Assembly: GCF_001425175.1 (NCBI RefSeq) | Contig: NZ_LMDV01000008.1 | Location: 791,494-855,493 of the forward strand | Direction of reading: 5' to 3' | Source of the DNA: Nocardioides sp. Root1257 | GTDB lineage: Bacteria > Actinomycetota > Actinomycetes > Propionibacteriales > Nocardioidaceae | Length of the DNA stretch: 64,000 nt | Shown here: one piece after another, positions 46,931-55,819 of the stretch | Layout: each line of letters begins with the position of its first letter | Position numbering within the stretch: position 1 is the first letter of the stretch | Notes under the pieces: generated by a model | Database searches by the model: none | What the model saw: only the letters and a program-made list of their open reading frames with translations | Told to the model about the DNA's origin: nothing | Translations under genes and position numbers: made by a program

Positions 46931-48121
46931 GTGCGTCATTCCCTGGCGGGCCGTGCCGAGAACGCGATGCAGGCCCGGATCCTCGCCCAGCTCCGTGACG
47001 AGGGGCCGCTGTCCAAGGCCCAGCTCGCGGATCGTCTGCTCGTGTCGCGTACGACGGTGTCGGCCGAGGTCGTGCGCCTCGCCGAGCTCGGGCTCGCCCA
47101 GGAGGCGGGGCCGGCGGCCTCGCGCGGCGGGCGGCGCTCCACGCTCGTCGACCTCTCGCCCGACATCCGGTTCGTCGGCATCTCGATCGGGGCCACGGGC
47201 ATGTCCGTCGGGGTCACCGACGGTCGGCTCACGGTGCTGGCGACCCGGGACAGTGCGAGCGACATCCGCCAGGGACCCGAGGTCGTCCTCGCCGCGGCCC
47301 TCAGGCTGGTGCGCGAGGTGCTGGACGAGGTCGGAGTTGAGCAGGTGATGGGCGCCGGCATCGGCGTGCCCGGCCCGGTCGACTTCAACCGGGGCGTCTC
47401 GGTGTCGCCGCCGATCATGCCGGGCTGGGACGGCTACCCGGTCCGCGACGCCGTCTCCCGCGAGCTCGGCTGCCCGGTGGTCCTCGACAACGACGTGAAC
47501 GTGCTCGCCGTGGGGGAGCAGCACGCGGGCGTCGCCAAGGGCGCCCAGGACTTCCTCTTCGTGAAGATCGGCACCGGCATCGGCTGCGGCATCGTCATCG
47601 ACGGCGAGCTCTACCGCGGGGTCAACGGCTGCGCCGGCGACATCGGCCACATCCGGGTCGAGGACTTCGGTCCGACCTGTGCCTGCGGCAACACCGGCTG
47701 CCTCGAGGCCTTCTCCGGAGGGGCGGCGCTGGCCCGGGACGCCGTGACGGCCGCCCGCAGCGGCCGGTCCCCGGCGCTCGCGACCCTCCTGGCCGAGAAG
47801 GGCGAGCTCACCGCCGCCGACGTCGGCCTCGCCGTCTCCCAGGGTGATGCCCAGGCGGTCCAGCTGATCCGCGAGAGCGGGCGGCACATCGGCCAGGTGC
47901 TCGCCGGGCTCGTGTCGTTCTTCAACCCGGGCCTGATCGTCATCGGCGGCCGCGTCACCGGGCTGGGGCACGCGCTGCTCGCCGAGATCCGCGGCGTCAC
48001 CTACCGGCGGAGCCTGCCGCTGGCCACCGGCAACCTGCCCATCGTGCTCAGCGAGCTCGGCGACGAGGGCGGCGTGATCGGCGCGGCCCGGATGATCAGC
48101 GCGTCGGTGTACGCCCCTTAG
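46931..48121 (+). CDS. ROK family transcriptional regulator (NagC/XylR-like), first copy
   Basis: This is a 396-residue protein. An N-terminal winged HTH ([43 protein letters not shown]) is joined to a ROK sugar-kinase-like domain. GVPGPVDFNRG and IGTGIGCGIVIDGELYRGVNGCAGDIGHIRVE are ATP-site-like motifs, and CACGNTGCLEAF is the zinc-binding CxCGxxGCxE. GTG 46931 is chosen because the HTH begins 14 residues in. It probably represses a sugar gene and is released by a sugar. A perfect palindrome (48153-48164) follows in the gap to the second ROK gene. Confidence 0.9.
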   Translation: MRHSLAGRAENAMQARILAQLRDEGPLSKAQLADRLLVSRTTVSAEVVRLAELGLAQEAGPAASRGGRRSTLVDLSPDIRFVGISIGATGMSVGVTDGRLTVLATRDSASDIRQGPEVVLAAALRLVREVLDEVGVEQVMGAGIGVPGPVDFNRGVSVSPPIMPGWDGYPVRDAVSRELGCPVVLDNDVNVLAVGEQHAGVAKGAQDFLFVKIGTGIGCGIVIDGELYRGVNGCAGDIGHIRVEDFGPTCACGNTGCLEAFSGGAALARDAVTAARSGRSPALATLLAEKGELTAADVGLAVSQGDAQAVQLIRESGRHIGQVLAGLVSFFNPGLIVIGGRVTGLGHALLAEIRGVTYRRSLPLATGNLPIVLSELGDEGGVIGAARMISASVYAP

Positions 48122-48152
48122 AGCGTCATCTCAGCACGGACTTTCGAAGGTT

Positions 48153-48164
48153 ACTTTGCAAAGT
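48153..48164. promoter_or_regulatory. Palindromic operator candidate upstream of sugar island
   Basis: ACTTTGCAAAGT is a perfect 12-bp palindrome in the 181-bp gap between the two ROK genes. A second ACTTTG word occurs nearby (48223-48240 region, ACTTTGTGCGGCA). The local low G+C is unlike its surroundings. A ROK or other sugar-responsive repressor is the likely binder. Confidence 0.5.
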
Positions 48165-48250
48165 TTGTGCAGCACTTTGAGATCTTTCGCCTGAAACGCT
48201 TGCATCGACCCGTCTGCGCCCCCTACTTTGTGCGGCATCTCAACAAATGA

Positions 48251-48264
48251 GTGACCGCTGTCAC
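48251..48264. promoter_or_regulatory. Second inverted repeat before the ROK-ABC operon
   Basis: GTGACCGCTGTCAC has GTGAC/GTCAC arms around CGCT, about 40 bp upstream of the second ROK start. It may be an additional operator or a promoter element. Confidence 0.4.
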
Positions 48265-48302
48265 AAGGGCTGCGGCGCTCGTCGAGGGTGGGGAGGTCGC
48301 CG

Positions 48303-49514
48303 GTGCGTAGCGACAAGCTCTCCCTCGTCCTGCGCCAGCTGCGCGACCACGGCCCGCGGTCCCGCGCCCGGCTCGCGACCGAGCTCGGCCTGACCCGCTC
48401 GGCCGCCTCGGCACTGGTCGCCGAGCTCGCCGACCTGGGCCTCGTCCGAGCGGCCGGCGTCGAGCGTGGCGGCATGGGCCGCCCGGGCACCTCGGTCGAG
48501 CTCGACGGTGCCGCGGTCTGCGGCATCGGGGCCGAGATCAACGTCAACCACGTCTCCGCCATCGCCCTCGACCTGGCCGGCCACGTCGTCGCCGAGCACC
48601 GGCTCGCCCTCGACGCCCACCGGCTGGCCGTCGACGAGGTGCTCGACCGCCTGGTCGAGCTGATCCGGCTCGCCGAGGCCGACGTCGTCGCCCACGGCGC
48701 CGTGCCCGTCGGCGTCACCGTCGGGGTGGCCGGGCTCCTCGACCGCTCGCGCGAGCTGCTGACCGTCGGGCCCAACCTGGGGTGGCGCGACGTCCCCGTG
48801 GGCTCAGAGCTGCGCGCCCGCCTCGGCGCGGCGTACCCGGTCTCCATCGAGAACGAGGGCAACCTCGCCGCGATCGCGGAGGCCGTGCCCGGCGACCCCA
48901 ACCGCCAGGACATCCTGGTGATCTTCGGTGAGGTCGGCGTCGGCGGCGGCATCGTCGCGGGCGGCCGGCTGCTGCGCGGCCACCAGGGGTACGCCGGGGA
49001 GTTCGGCCACATGATCGTCGAGCCGGGCGGCCGTCGCTGCGGCTGCGGGCGGATCGGCTGCTGGGAGACCGTGAGCGGCCTGCGCGCCCTCCTCGACGCG
49101 GCCGCCGACCCCGACGACCCCGTGCGCGACCCCGCGCTCTCGCTCGACGACCGGCTCGCCGAGCTCAACCGTCGCGCCGACCTCGGCGACACCCGCACGA
49201 TCGCCGCGCTGGACCGGGTCGGCAACTGGATCGGCATCGGCGCCGCGATGCTCACCAACGCGCTCAACCCGTCGGCGATCGTGCTCAGCGGCTACTTCGC
49301 CGAGATCGGTCACCACCTGCGGCCCTCGATCGAGGAGCACCTGGTCGCCGGGGTCCTCGCGCCGCAGGCCGGCGGCACCCGCGTCGAGTTCTCGACGCTC
49401 GGCTTCACCGCCGCCGTCCGAGGCGGCGCGGCCGTGGCCCTCGAGACCGTCTTCGACGACCCCACCGTCGTCGCGTCGCCGCACGCCGCCGTACACCTGG
49501 GAGGAGCCCGATGA
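48303..49514 (+). CDS. ROK family transcriptional regulator, second copy
   Basis: This is a 403-residue ROK regulator. It has an N-terminal HTH (LVLRQLRDHGPRSRARLATELGLTRSAASALVAELADLGLVRAAG), a kinase-like fold with VGGGIVAGGRLLRGHQGYAGEFGHMI, and zinc motif CGCGRIGCWE. GTG 48303 has GGGGAGG about 7 nt upstream. Only the family pattern, not close identity, is shared with the first ROK protein, so this is not a recent duplication. Its ATGA overlap with the ABC ATPase shows it is the first gene of the transporter operon and so probably its local regulator. Confidence 0.9.
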   Translation: MRSDKLSLVLRQLRDHGPRSRARLATELGLTRSAASALVAELADLGLVRAAGVERGGMGRPGTSVELDGAAVCGIGAEINVNHVSAIALDLAGHVVAEHRLALDAHRLAVDEVLDRLVELIRLAEADVVAHGAVPVGVTVGVAGLLDRSRELLTVGPNLGWRDVPVGSELRARLGAAYPVSIENEGNLAAIAEAVPGDPNRQDILVIFGEVGVGGGIVAGGRLLRGHQGYAGEFGHMIVEPGGRRCGCGRIGCWETVSGLRALLDAAADPDDPVRDPALSLDDRLAELNRRADLGDTRTIAALDRVGNWIGIGAAMLTNALNPSAIVLSGYFAEIGHHLRPSIEEHLVAGVLAPQAGGTRVEFSTLGFTAAVRGGAAVALETVFDDPTVVASPHAAVHLGGAR

Positions 49515-51037
49515 CCACGACCCCGACGCCGCAGCCGTTGCTGCAGATGACCGGGATCATCAAGGAGTTCCCGGGGGTCCGGGCGCTCGATGGCGTCGAC
49601 CTCGACGTACGCGCCGGTGAGGTGCACTGCCTCCTCGGCCAGAACGGCGCCGGCAAGTCGACGCTGATCAAGGTGCTCTCCGGCTTCCACCAGCCGGACG
49701 AGGGCACGATCACCTGGGACGGGCAGGAGACCGCCTTCTCGACGCCCGCCAAGGCCATCGAGCACGGCGTCGCCACGATCTACCAGGAGCTCGACCTGGT
49801 GCCGCACCTCGACGTCACCGAGAACGTCTTCCTCGGCCACGAGATCTCGCGCGCCGGCTTCACCCAGCGCGGACGGGCCCACCAGCGCGTCCGGGGGCTG
49901 CTCCAGCGGCTCGGGCACCCCGAGATCTCCCCGACCCGCATCGTGGGCGAGCTCTCCCCGGCCAGCCAGCAGATCGTGAGCATGGCCAGAGCGCTCTCGC
50001 ACGACACCCGCCTGCTGGTCCTCGACGAGCCGTCCGCGGTGCTGGACCAGGAGGGCGTCAAGAACCTCTTCAGGGTCATCCGCGACCTCACCGAGGAGGG
50101 CGTCGCGGTCGTCTACATCTCCCACCGGCTCGAGGAGATCCGCGAGATCGGTCACCGCATCACCGTCCTCAAGGACGGCCGCACCGTGTCGACCGGCCTC
50201 GCCGTGGCGGACACCCCCACCGCCGAGCTGATCAAGCTGATGACCGGTCGCTCGATCGAGTACGTCTTCCCGCCCCGCACCGAGACGCCGCGCGACAGTC
50301 GCGAGCCGGTGCTGGAGGTCCGGGACCTCAGCCTCGCCGGCGTGTTCACGGGAGTCGACCTCACCGTGCGCGCCGGCGAGATCGTCGGGCTCGCCGGGCT
50401 CGTGGGAGCGGGCCGCTCCGAGATCATCGAGACGGTGTACGGCGCCCGGCGCGCCTCGTCCGGCGAGGTCCACATCGACGGCAAGCGCGTCCGGCGCGGC
50501 TCGGTCACCGCCTCGGTGCGCGCCGGCATGGGTCTCGCGCCCGAGGAGCGCAAGAGCCAGGGCCTGCTGCTCGACGAGGCCGTGTTCAAGAACATCACGG
50601 TCTCGTCCATGAGCCGCTTCGCCCGGCTCGGCTTCCTCGACCGGGGCGAGGAGCGCCGGCGCTCCGCCGAGCTCACGGCCAGCCTCGACGTGCGCCCCGA
50701 CGGCGTGACCCGCGCGGTCCGGACCCTGTCAGGTGGCAACCAGCAGAAGATCGTGCTCGCGCGCTGGCTGCTGCGCGACTGCCGGGTGCTGCTGCTCGAC
50801 GAGCCCACCCGGGGTGTCGACGTCGGCGCCCGCTCCGAGATCTACCAGCTCATCCGCTCGCTGGCCGACCGCGGCGTCGCCGTCGTCGTCGTCTCCAGCG
50901 AGATCGAGGAGGTGCTCGGTCTCGCCGACCGGGTCCTCGTCGTCCGCGAGGGCGAGGTCGTCCACGAGTCGGCAGCCGCCGAGATCGACGAAGCGAAGGT
51001 CCTCGACCTCGTCATGGAAGGAAAGGTGCCGGCATGA
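49511..51037 (+). CDS. Sugar ABC transporter ATP-binding protein (RbsA/MglA type)
   Basis: This is a 508-residue protein with two fused ABC domains, as in carbohydrate-uptake class 2 transporters. Domain 1: GQNGAGKSTLIKVLSG (Walker A), LSPASQQIVSMARAL (signature) and LLVLDEPSAVLD (Walker B). Domain 2: GLVGAGRSEIIET (degenerate Walker A, Arg for Lys as usual), LSGGNQQKIVLARWL and VLLLDEPTRGVD. It energises import with the permease and lipoprotein downstream. Its TGA is part of the ATGA that starts the first mini-ORF of the 71-bp repeat. Confidence 0.94.
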   Translation: MTTTPTPQPLLQMTGIIKEFPGVRALDGVDLDVRAGEVHCLLGQNGAGKSTLIKVLSGFHQPDEGTITWDGQETAFSTPAKAIEHGVATIYQELDLVPHLDVTENVFLGHEISRAGFTQRGRAHQRVRGLLQRLGHPEISPTRIVGELSPASQQIVSMARALSHDTRLLVLDEPSAVLDQEGVKNLFRVIRDLTEEGVAVVYISHRLEEIREIGHRITVLKDGRTVSTGLAVADTPTAELIKLMTGRSIEYVFPPRTETPRDSREPVLEVRDLSLAGVFTGVDLTVRAGEIVGLAGLVGAGRSEIIETVYGARRASSGEVHIDGKRVRRGSVTASVRAGMGLAPEERKSQGLLLDEAVFKNITVSSMSRFARLGFLDRGEERRRSAELTASLDVRPDGVTRAVRTLSGGNQQKIVLARWLLRDCRVLLLDEPTRGVDVGARSEIYQLIRSLADRGVAVVVVSSEIEEVLGLADRVLVVREGEVVHESAAAEIDEAKVLDLVMEGKVPA

Positions 51038-51175
51038 ACACCCCAGGAAGTTCTGCGCTTCCCCCGCTTCGCTCCTCCAGCCCACAACTCCCCGGGGACC
51101 CCGCATGAACACCCCAGGAAGTTCTGCGCTTCCCCCGCTTCGCTCCTCCAGCCCACAACTCCCCGGGGACCCCGC
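51034..51175 (+). repeat. Tandem 71-bp MIRU-like repeat with two 24-codon mini-ORFs
   Basis: Unit 1 (51034-51104) and unit 2 (51105-51175) appear identical. Each unit begins ATGAACACCCC and ends GACCCCGC, so the TGA of each mini-ORF overlaps the following ATG. The chain runs ATPase ATGA mini-ORF1 ATGA mini-ORF2 ATGA permease. The predicted peptide begins MNTPGSSALP. No other gene-like feature is present. This is the arrangement described for mycobacterial interspersed repetitive units inside operons. Whether the peptides are made is unknown. Confidence 0.85.
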
Positions 51176-52216
51176 ATGAGCCAGGACACTGCCCGCGTCG
51201 AGCAGGCGGCGCTCGAGACGGACCGGGAGAGCAACCCGGTCGTCGCCCTGATGCGCACCAGCGTCGGCCGCAACGCGGGGCTCGTCGTCGCGCTGCTGCT
51301 GATCTGCGTCGTCGGTGCGATCACCGCGGGGGACCGGTTCAGCTCGACCGACAACGCCCTGACGATCCTGCGGCTCGCGGCGACCATCGGTGTCGTCAGC
51401 ATCGGCATGACCTTCGTGATCATCGGCGGCGGCATCGACCTCTCGGTCGGCGCGATCGTCGCGCTGTCGTCGGTGTGGTGCACCACGGTGTCCACCCAGA
51501 CCATGGCGGCGGACACCCACTGGTCGGTCATGGTGCTGGTCGCCCTCGGCGTGGGGGCCGGGTGCGGACTGATCAACGGGCTCCTCATCGCCTACGGCAA
51601 CATCGTGCCGTTCATCATGACGCTCGCGATGCTGGCCAGCGCCCGCGGCCTGGCCGAGATCATCAGCGACAAGAAGACCCAGATCCTCGGCGCGGGCGGC
51701 GCCGACGTCAGCGGCTTCAAGGAGTTCTTCAACCGCGAGATCCTGGGCGTCGACGTGCAGATCTGGGTGTTCGTGCTGGTCGCGGCCCTCGGCTGGGTCC
51801 TCCTGAACCGCACCACCTTCGGCCGGCGTACGGTCGCCGTCGGCGGCAACCCCGAGGCCGCCCGGCTGGCCGGCATCAACGTGAAGCGGCACACCGTCTA
51901 CCTCTACGTGCTGGTCGGCGTCTGCGCCGGCATCGCCGCCCTGCTGCTGGTCGCCAAGACCACGACCGGCACCTCGACGCACGGCAACCTCTACGAGCTC
52001 GACGCGATCGCCGCAGTCGTCATCGGAGGCACGCTGCTGACCGGGGGCCGCGGCACCATCGTCGGCACCGTGCTCGGCGTCCTGATCTTCCAGACGCTCA
52101 CGAACATCTTCGTCCTCAACAACCGCTCCTTCTCCGAGCAGCAGCTCTTCAAGGGAGCCATCATCGTCGCCGCCGTGCTCCTGCAGCAGCGGCTGGCGTC
52201 TCGGAGCAGCACCTAG
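51176..52216 (+). CDS. Sugar ABC transporter permease (RbsC/AraH type)
   Basis: This is a 346-residue permease with about 8-10 TM helices. Segments include AGLVVALLLICVVGAITAG, GVVSIGMTFVIIGGGIDLSVGAIVALSSVWC (family signature GIDLSVGA), VALGVGAGCGLINGLLIAYGNIVPFIMTLAMLASARGLAEI, FGRRTVAVGGNPEAARLAGINVKR (EAA-like cytoplasmic loop contacting the ATPase) and IAAVVIGGTLLTGGRGTIVGTVLGVLIF. It is BPD_transp_2. Start ATG 51176 follows two short mini-ORFs, and re-initiation from them is implied because the ATGA leaves no room for a separate Shine-Dalgarno outside the repeat (CCCCGGGGACC). Confidence 0.94.
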   Translation: MSQDTARVEQAALETDRESNPVVALMRTSVGRNAGLVVALLLICVVGAITAGDRFSSTDNALTILRLAATIGVVSIGMTFVIIGGGIDLSVGAIVALSSVWCTTVSTQTMAADTHWSVMVLVALGVGAGCGLINGLLIAYGNIVPFIMTLAMLASARGLAEIISDKKTQILGAGGADVSGFKEFFNREILGVDVQIWVFVLVAALGWVLLNRTTFGRRTVAVGGNPEAARLAGINVKRHTVYLYVLVGVCAGIAALLLVAKTTTGTSTHGNLYELDAIAAVVIGGTLLTGGRGTIVGTVLGVLIFQTLTNIFVLNNRSFSEQQLFKGAIIVAAVLLQQRLASRSST

Positions 52217-52220
52217 CGAC

Positions 52221-52255
52221 ACCACCGCACCACCACCACCACCGCACCACCTCAC
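52221..52255 (+). repeat. CACC-rich low-complexity tract
   Basis: The 78-bp gap between permease and binding protein is dominated by repeated CACCAC words. It has no obvious protein. A good Shine-Dalgarno, AAGGAG (52282-52287), lies 7 nt before the binding-protein start, so this gene gets independent strong translation. Confidence 0.6.
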
Positions 52256-52294
52256 ATCCGCATCACACCTCCGCACCACTCAAGGAGCACCACC

Positions 52295-53362
52295 ATGTCC
52301 CTGCGGTCCACCACCCTGAGGTCCAGGAAGCGCGTCGCCATCGGCCTGGTCGCCGGCGTTGCGGCACTGTCCCTGGCCGCCTGCACCAGCAACGACTCCG
52401 GCGGCGGCGACGACGCAGCCAGCGCCCCGACCACCGCGGCCGCGGCGGGCTCCAACGACGAGTCCGGCGACAAGGTCGTCATCGGCTTCTCCGCGCCGGC
52501 CGCCGACCACGGCTGGATGGGCTCGATCACCGAGTCCGCCAAGAAGGAGGCCGCGAAGTACGACGACGTCGAGCTCAAGGTCGCCGACGGCACGAACGAC
52601 GTGTCCGTCCAGATCAGCCAGGTCGAGACCTTCATCAACGACAAGGTCGACGCGATCGTGCTGCTGCCCTTCGACGGCGCCGCGATGACGCCGGTCGCCC
52701 TCAAGGCGATGGCCGCCGGCATCCCGGTGATCAACGTGGACCGCGAGTTCGACGACCCGAACGCCGCGCGCGTCACCGTCCTCGGCGACAACTACGGCAT
52801 GGGCGTCTCCGCCGGCGCCTACGTCTGCGAGCAGGCCGACGGCAACAAGGACGCCGTCGTCGCCGAGATCGCCGGCATCGACTCGCTGCCGCTGACCCAG
52901 GACCGCAGCCGTGGCTTCAAGGACGCGCTGGCCGAGTGTGGCCTGGACGTCGACAACCGCGTCGCCGCCGACTTCACGGTCGAGGGTGGCTCGGACGCTG
53001 CCGAGCAGCTCCTCCAGGCCGCTCCCAAGATCGACTACCTCTGGAACCACGACGACGACCAGGGCGTCGGCGTCCTGGCGGCGATCGACAACGCCGGTCG
53101 CGACGAGTTCACGATGATCGGCGGCGCCGGCTCGAAGAACGCCATGGAGGCGATCAAGTCCGGTGACAGCGTCCTCAAGGCGACCGTCATCTACCCGTCG
53201 ACGCAGGCCGCCGACGGCGTCAAGCTCGCTCGCCTGCTGGTCCAGGGCAAGGCCATGAGCGACCTCGTCGAGGTCGAGGTCCCCCGCAAGGTCCAGCTCT
53301 ACGCGCCGGTCGTGACCGCGGACAACGTCGACCAGTTCATCGGCTCCGCCTTCGAGTCCTGA
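52295..53362 (+). CDS. Sugar ABC transporter substrate-binding lipoprotein
   Basis: This is a 355-residue lipoprotein. The signal peptide ends in the lipobox LAAC (VAALSLAAC) followed by a Ser/Gly/Asp-rich linker. The Peripla_BP_4 fold begins VVIGFSAPAADHGWMGSITESAKKEAAKYDDV; VDAIVLLPFDG and IPVINVDREF line the sugar site; and DDQGVGVLAAIDNAG and GGAGSKNAMEAIKSGDSVLKATVIYPS are second-lobe features. The binding pocket resembles ribose/galactose/inositol-type proteins; the ligand is undetermined. A G/C-rich hairpin follows the stop. Confidence 0.93.
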   Translation: MSLRSTTLRSRKRVAIGLVAGVAALSLAACTSNDSGGGDDAASAPTTAAAAGSNDESGDKVVIGFSAPAADHGWMGSITESAKKEAAKYDDVELKVADGTNDVSVQISQVETFINDKVDAIVLLPFDGAAMTPVALKAMAAGIPVINVDREFDDPNAARVTVLGDNYGMGVSAGAYVCEQADGNKDAVVAEIAGIDSLPLTQDRSRGFKDALAECGLDVDNRVAADFTVEGGSDAAEQLLQAAPKIDYLWNHDDDQGVGVLAAIDNAGRDEFTMIGGAGSKNAMEAIKSGDSVLKATVIYPSTQAADGVKLARLLVQGKAMSDLVEVEVPRKVQLYAPVVTADNVDQFIGSAFES

Positions 53363-53374
53363 CCGACACCTGCT

Positions 53375-53410
53375 CACCCCCGGGCCCCTCTCCGTCAGGG
53401 CCCGGGGGTG
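53375..53410 (+). terminator. 13-bp G/C-rich hairpin
   Basis: CACCCCCGGGCCC (53375-53387) pairs with GGGCCCGGGGGTG (53398-53410) around a 10-nt loop. It lies between the binding-protein stop and the Gfo/Idh gene. With no U-run it probably attenuates rather than fully stops transcription, which would raise binding-protein mRNA relative to the enzymes. Confidence 0.65.
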
Positions 53411-53434
53411 GGCACCCTCCACCCGGGAGTCCGC

Positions 53435-54625
53435 ATGACCGACCAGAGCTCGTCCCTGCGCGTCGCCATGATCGGCCACGCGTTCATGGGCAACGCCCAC
53501 TCGCAGGCCTGGCGCACCGCGCCCCACTTCTTCGCCCTGCCCCGGCACCCCGAGATGACGGTCGTGGTCGGCCGTGACGCCGACCGCGCCGCCGAGGCGG
53601 CTGCCCGTCTGGGCTGGGCCGAGAGCTCGACGGACTGGCGTGCCGTCGTCGCCCGCGACGACATCGACGTCGTCGACATCTGCACGCCGGGCGACACCCA
53701 CGCCGAGATCGCCATCGCCGCCCTCGAGGCCGGCAAGCACGTCCTGTGCGAGAAGCCGCTCGCCAACACCGTCGCCGAGGCCGAGGCGATGACCGCTGCC
53801 GCCGACCAGGCCCGCGCTCGTGGGGTGCGCGCGATGGTCGGGTTCACCTACCGCCGGGTGCCCGCCATCGGGCTGGCCCGCCGGCTGGTCGACGAGGGCC
53901 GGATCGGAGAGATCCGCCATGTCCGGGCGCAGTACCTCCAGGACTGGATCGCCGATCCCGAGGCGCCGCTCTCCTGGCGTCTCGACAAGGAGAAGGCCGG
54001 GTCGGGCGCGCTCGGCGACATCGGCGCCCACGTCGTCGACCTCACGCAGTACATCACCGGCACCCGCATCACCGAGCTCACCGGTCGTCTCGAGACCTTC
54101 GTCAAGGAGCGGCCGTACGCCGCGGGCGACACCTCGGGCAGCCTCGGCGGTGGCGGCACCACGACCGAGCGGGGCCCGGTGACGGTCGACGACGCGGCGT
54201 CCTTCCTGGCGACCTTCGCCGGCGGCGCGATGGGCGTCTTCGAGGCGACCCGCTTCGCGACCGGCCGCAAGAACGCCATCCGCATCGAGGTCAACGGCTC
54301 GCTGGGCAGCCTCGCGTTCGACTTCGAGGACATGAACGTCCTCGAGTACTTCGACGCGCGCGAGGACGCCGACGTCGCCGGCTTCCGGCGGATCATCGCC
54401 ACCGAGGCCACGCACCCGTACGTCGCGGCCTGGTGGCCGCCCGGCCACGGGCTCGGCTACGAGCACGGCTTCACCCACCAGGTCGTCGACCTCGTCACGG
54501 CGATCGCCGACGGCACAGATCCCAGCCCGTCCTTCGCCGACGGCCTCAACGTCCAGCGTGTGCTGGATGCCGTCGAGACCAGCTCCCTCACCCGCACCTG
54601 GCAGGAGATCTCCCACCTTGATTGA
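53435..54625 (+). CDS. Gfo/Idh/MocA family oxidoreductase
   Basis: This is a 396-residue NAD(P)-dependent sugar dehydrogenase-like protein. The Rossmann start is [18 protein letters not shown], with GHAFMG in place of the usual GxGxxG; CEKPLAN is the conserved EKP catalytic Lys motif; [16 protein letters not shown] contains the second conserved acid/His region. Start ATG 53435 is used; the GTG at 53408 overlaps the hairpin. Such enzymes oxidise inositols or C3 of glycosides. The neighbouring TIM-barrel proteins and ABC importer suggest a sugar or cyclitol route. Confidence 0.92.
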   Translation: MTDQSSSLRVAMIGHAFMGNAHSQAWRTAPHFFALPRHPEMTVVVGRDADRAAEAAARLGWAESSTDWRAVVARDDIDVVDICTPGDTHAEIAIAALEAGKHVLCEKPLANTVAEAEAMTAAADQARARGVRAMVGFTYRRVPAIGLARRLVDEGRIGEIRHVRAQYLQDWIADPEAPLSWRLDKEKAGSGALGDIGAHVVDLTQYITGTRITELTGRLETFVKERPYAAGDTSGSLGGGGTTTERGPVTVDDAASFLATFAGGAMGVFEATRFATGRKNAIRIEVNGSLGSLAFDFEDMNVLEYFDAREDADVAGFRRIIATEATHPYVAAWWPPGHGLGYEHGFTHQVVDLVTAIADGTDPSPSFADGLNVQRVLDAVETSSLTRTWQEISHLD

Positions 54626-55796
54626 CGCAAGCGTGACCGACCGCTTCACCCCCACCCCCGACGACAGGTTCTCGTTCGGACTCTGGACGGTCGGCTGGCA
54701 GGGAGTCGACGTCTTCGGACCTGCCTCGCGCGACCTCCTCGACCCGGTCGAGGCGACGTACAAGCTCGCCGAGCTCGGTGCCTCCGCGGTCACCTTCCAC
54801 GACGACGACCTGCTGCCCGACGAGACCGAGCGCGAGGCGACGCTCGAGCGCTTCCGCACGGCGCTGTCCGACACCGGGCTCGTCGTCGAGATGGTCACGA
54901 CGAACACGTTCTCCGATCCGGTCTTCAAGGAGGGCGCGATCACGGCCAACAACCGTGAGGTGCGCCGCTACGCGTTGGCCAAGGTGCTGCGCAACATCGA
55001 CCTGGCCGCCTCGCTCGGTGCGAAGACCTTCGTGATGTGGGGTGGGCGGGAGGGCGCCGAGCACGGCGGCAGCAAGAACGTCGGCGCGGCGATGGACCGG
55101 TTCCGGGACGCGCTGAACACCGTGTGCGCCTACGTCAACGAGCAGGGCTACGACATGCGCTTCGCGCTGGAGCCCAAGCCCAACGAGCCGCGCGGCGACA
55201 TCCTGCTGCCCAGCATCGGGCACGCGATCGCCCTGATCTCCGAGCTGGAGCACCCGGAGATGGTCGGCCTCAACCCCGAGGTCGGGCACGAGGAGATGGC
55301 CGGGCTCAACTTCGCGCACGGCATCGCCCAGGCGCTGTGGCACGACAAGCTCTTCCACATCGACCTCAACGGCCAGCACGGCCCGCGCTTCGACCAGGAC
55401 CTGCGCTTCGGGGCGGGCAACTTGCGGGGGGCGTTCTGGACCGTGGACGCGATGCTCGGCGCCGGCACCGAGCGCCGCTACGACGGCTACGTCCACTTCG
55501 ACTACAAGCCGCCCCGCGCCGAGGCCATCGACGGGGTCTGGGAGTCGGCACGCGGCTGCATGCGCAACTACCTGATCCTGCGCGAGAAGGTGCAGGCCTT
55601 CCGAGCCGACCCCGAGGTCGCCGCGGCCGTCGAGGCGGCCGGCGTGATGGAGCTCGAGCAGCCCACGGTCGCCCCCGGGGAGTCGCTCGACGACGTACGG
55701 AACGCCACCTACGACCTCGAGGCGCTGCGCGCTCGCAGCGTTGCCATGGAGGCCCTCGACCAGCTCGCGATGGAGCACCTGCTCGGTGTCCGCTGA
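54618..55796 (+). CDS. xylA: Xylose isomerase
   Basis: This is a 392-residue TIM-barrel isomerase. [12 protein letters not shown] contains the ring-opening His and Asp; [23 protein letters not shown] (metal Glu), [17 protein letters not shown] (metal His) and [20 protein letters not shown] are metal-site motifs of class-I XylA. It interconverts D-xylose and D-xylulose (also glucose/fructose). TTG 54618 is preferred because GGAGAT lies about 9 nt upstream and GTG 54633 lacks a site. It overlaps the Gfo/Idh end by 8 bp. No xylulokinase (XylB) is adjacent. Confidence 0.93.
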   Translation: MIDASVTDRFTPTPDDRFSFGLWTVGWQGVDVFGPASRDLLDPVEATYKLAELGASAVTFHDDDLLPDETEREATLERFRTALSDTGLVVEMVTTNTFSDPVFKEGAITANNREVRRYALAKVLRNIDLAASLGAKTFVMWGGREGAEHGGSKNVGAAMDRFRDALNTVCAYVNEQGYDMRFALEPKPNEPRGDILLPSIGHAIALISELEHPEMVGLNPEVGHEEMAGLNFAHGIAQALWHDKLFHIDLNGQHGPRFDQDLRFGAGNLRGAFWTVDAMLGAGTERRYDGYVHFDYKPPRAEAIDGVWESARGCMRNYLILREKVQAFRADPEVAAAVEAAGVMELEQPTVAPGESLDDVRNATYDLEALRARSVAMEALDQLAMEHLLGVR

Positions 55797-55819
55797 CCCG
55801 ATCTCTGGAAGGAACTGAC

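Noticed and set aside
46931..49514. Two ROK genes as a recent tandem duplication
   Set aside because: The proteins share only family motifs, differ in most positions and are separated by 181 bp of non-coding DNA, so they are old paralogues or independent arrivals.
51034..51175. CRISPR-like direct repeat
   Set aside because: Two head-to-tail copies with no spacers, and no cas genes in the window; the MIRU-like reading explains the ATGA overlaps.
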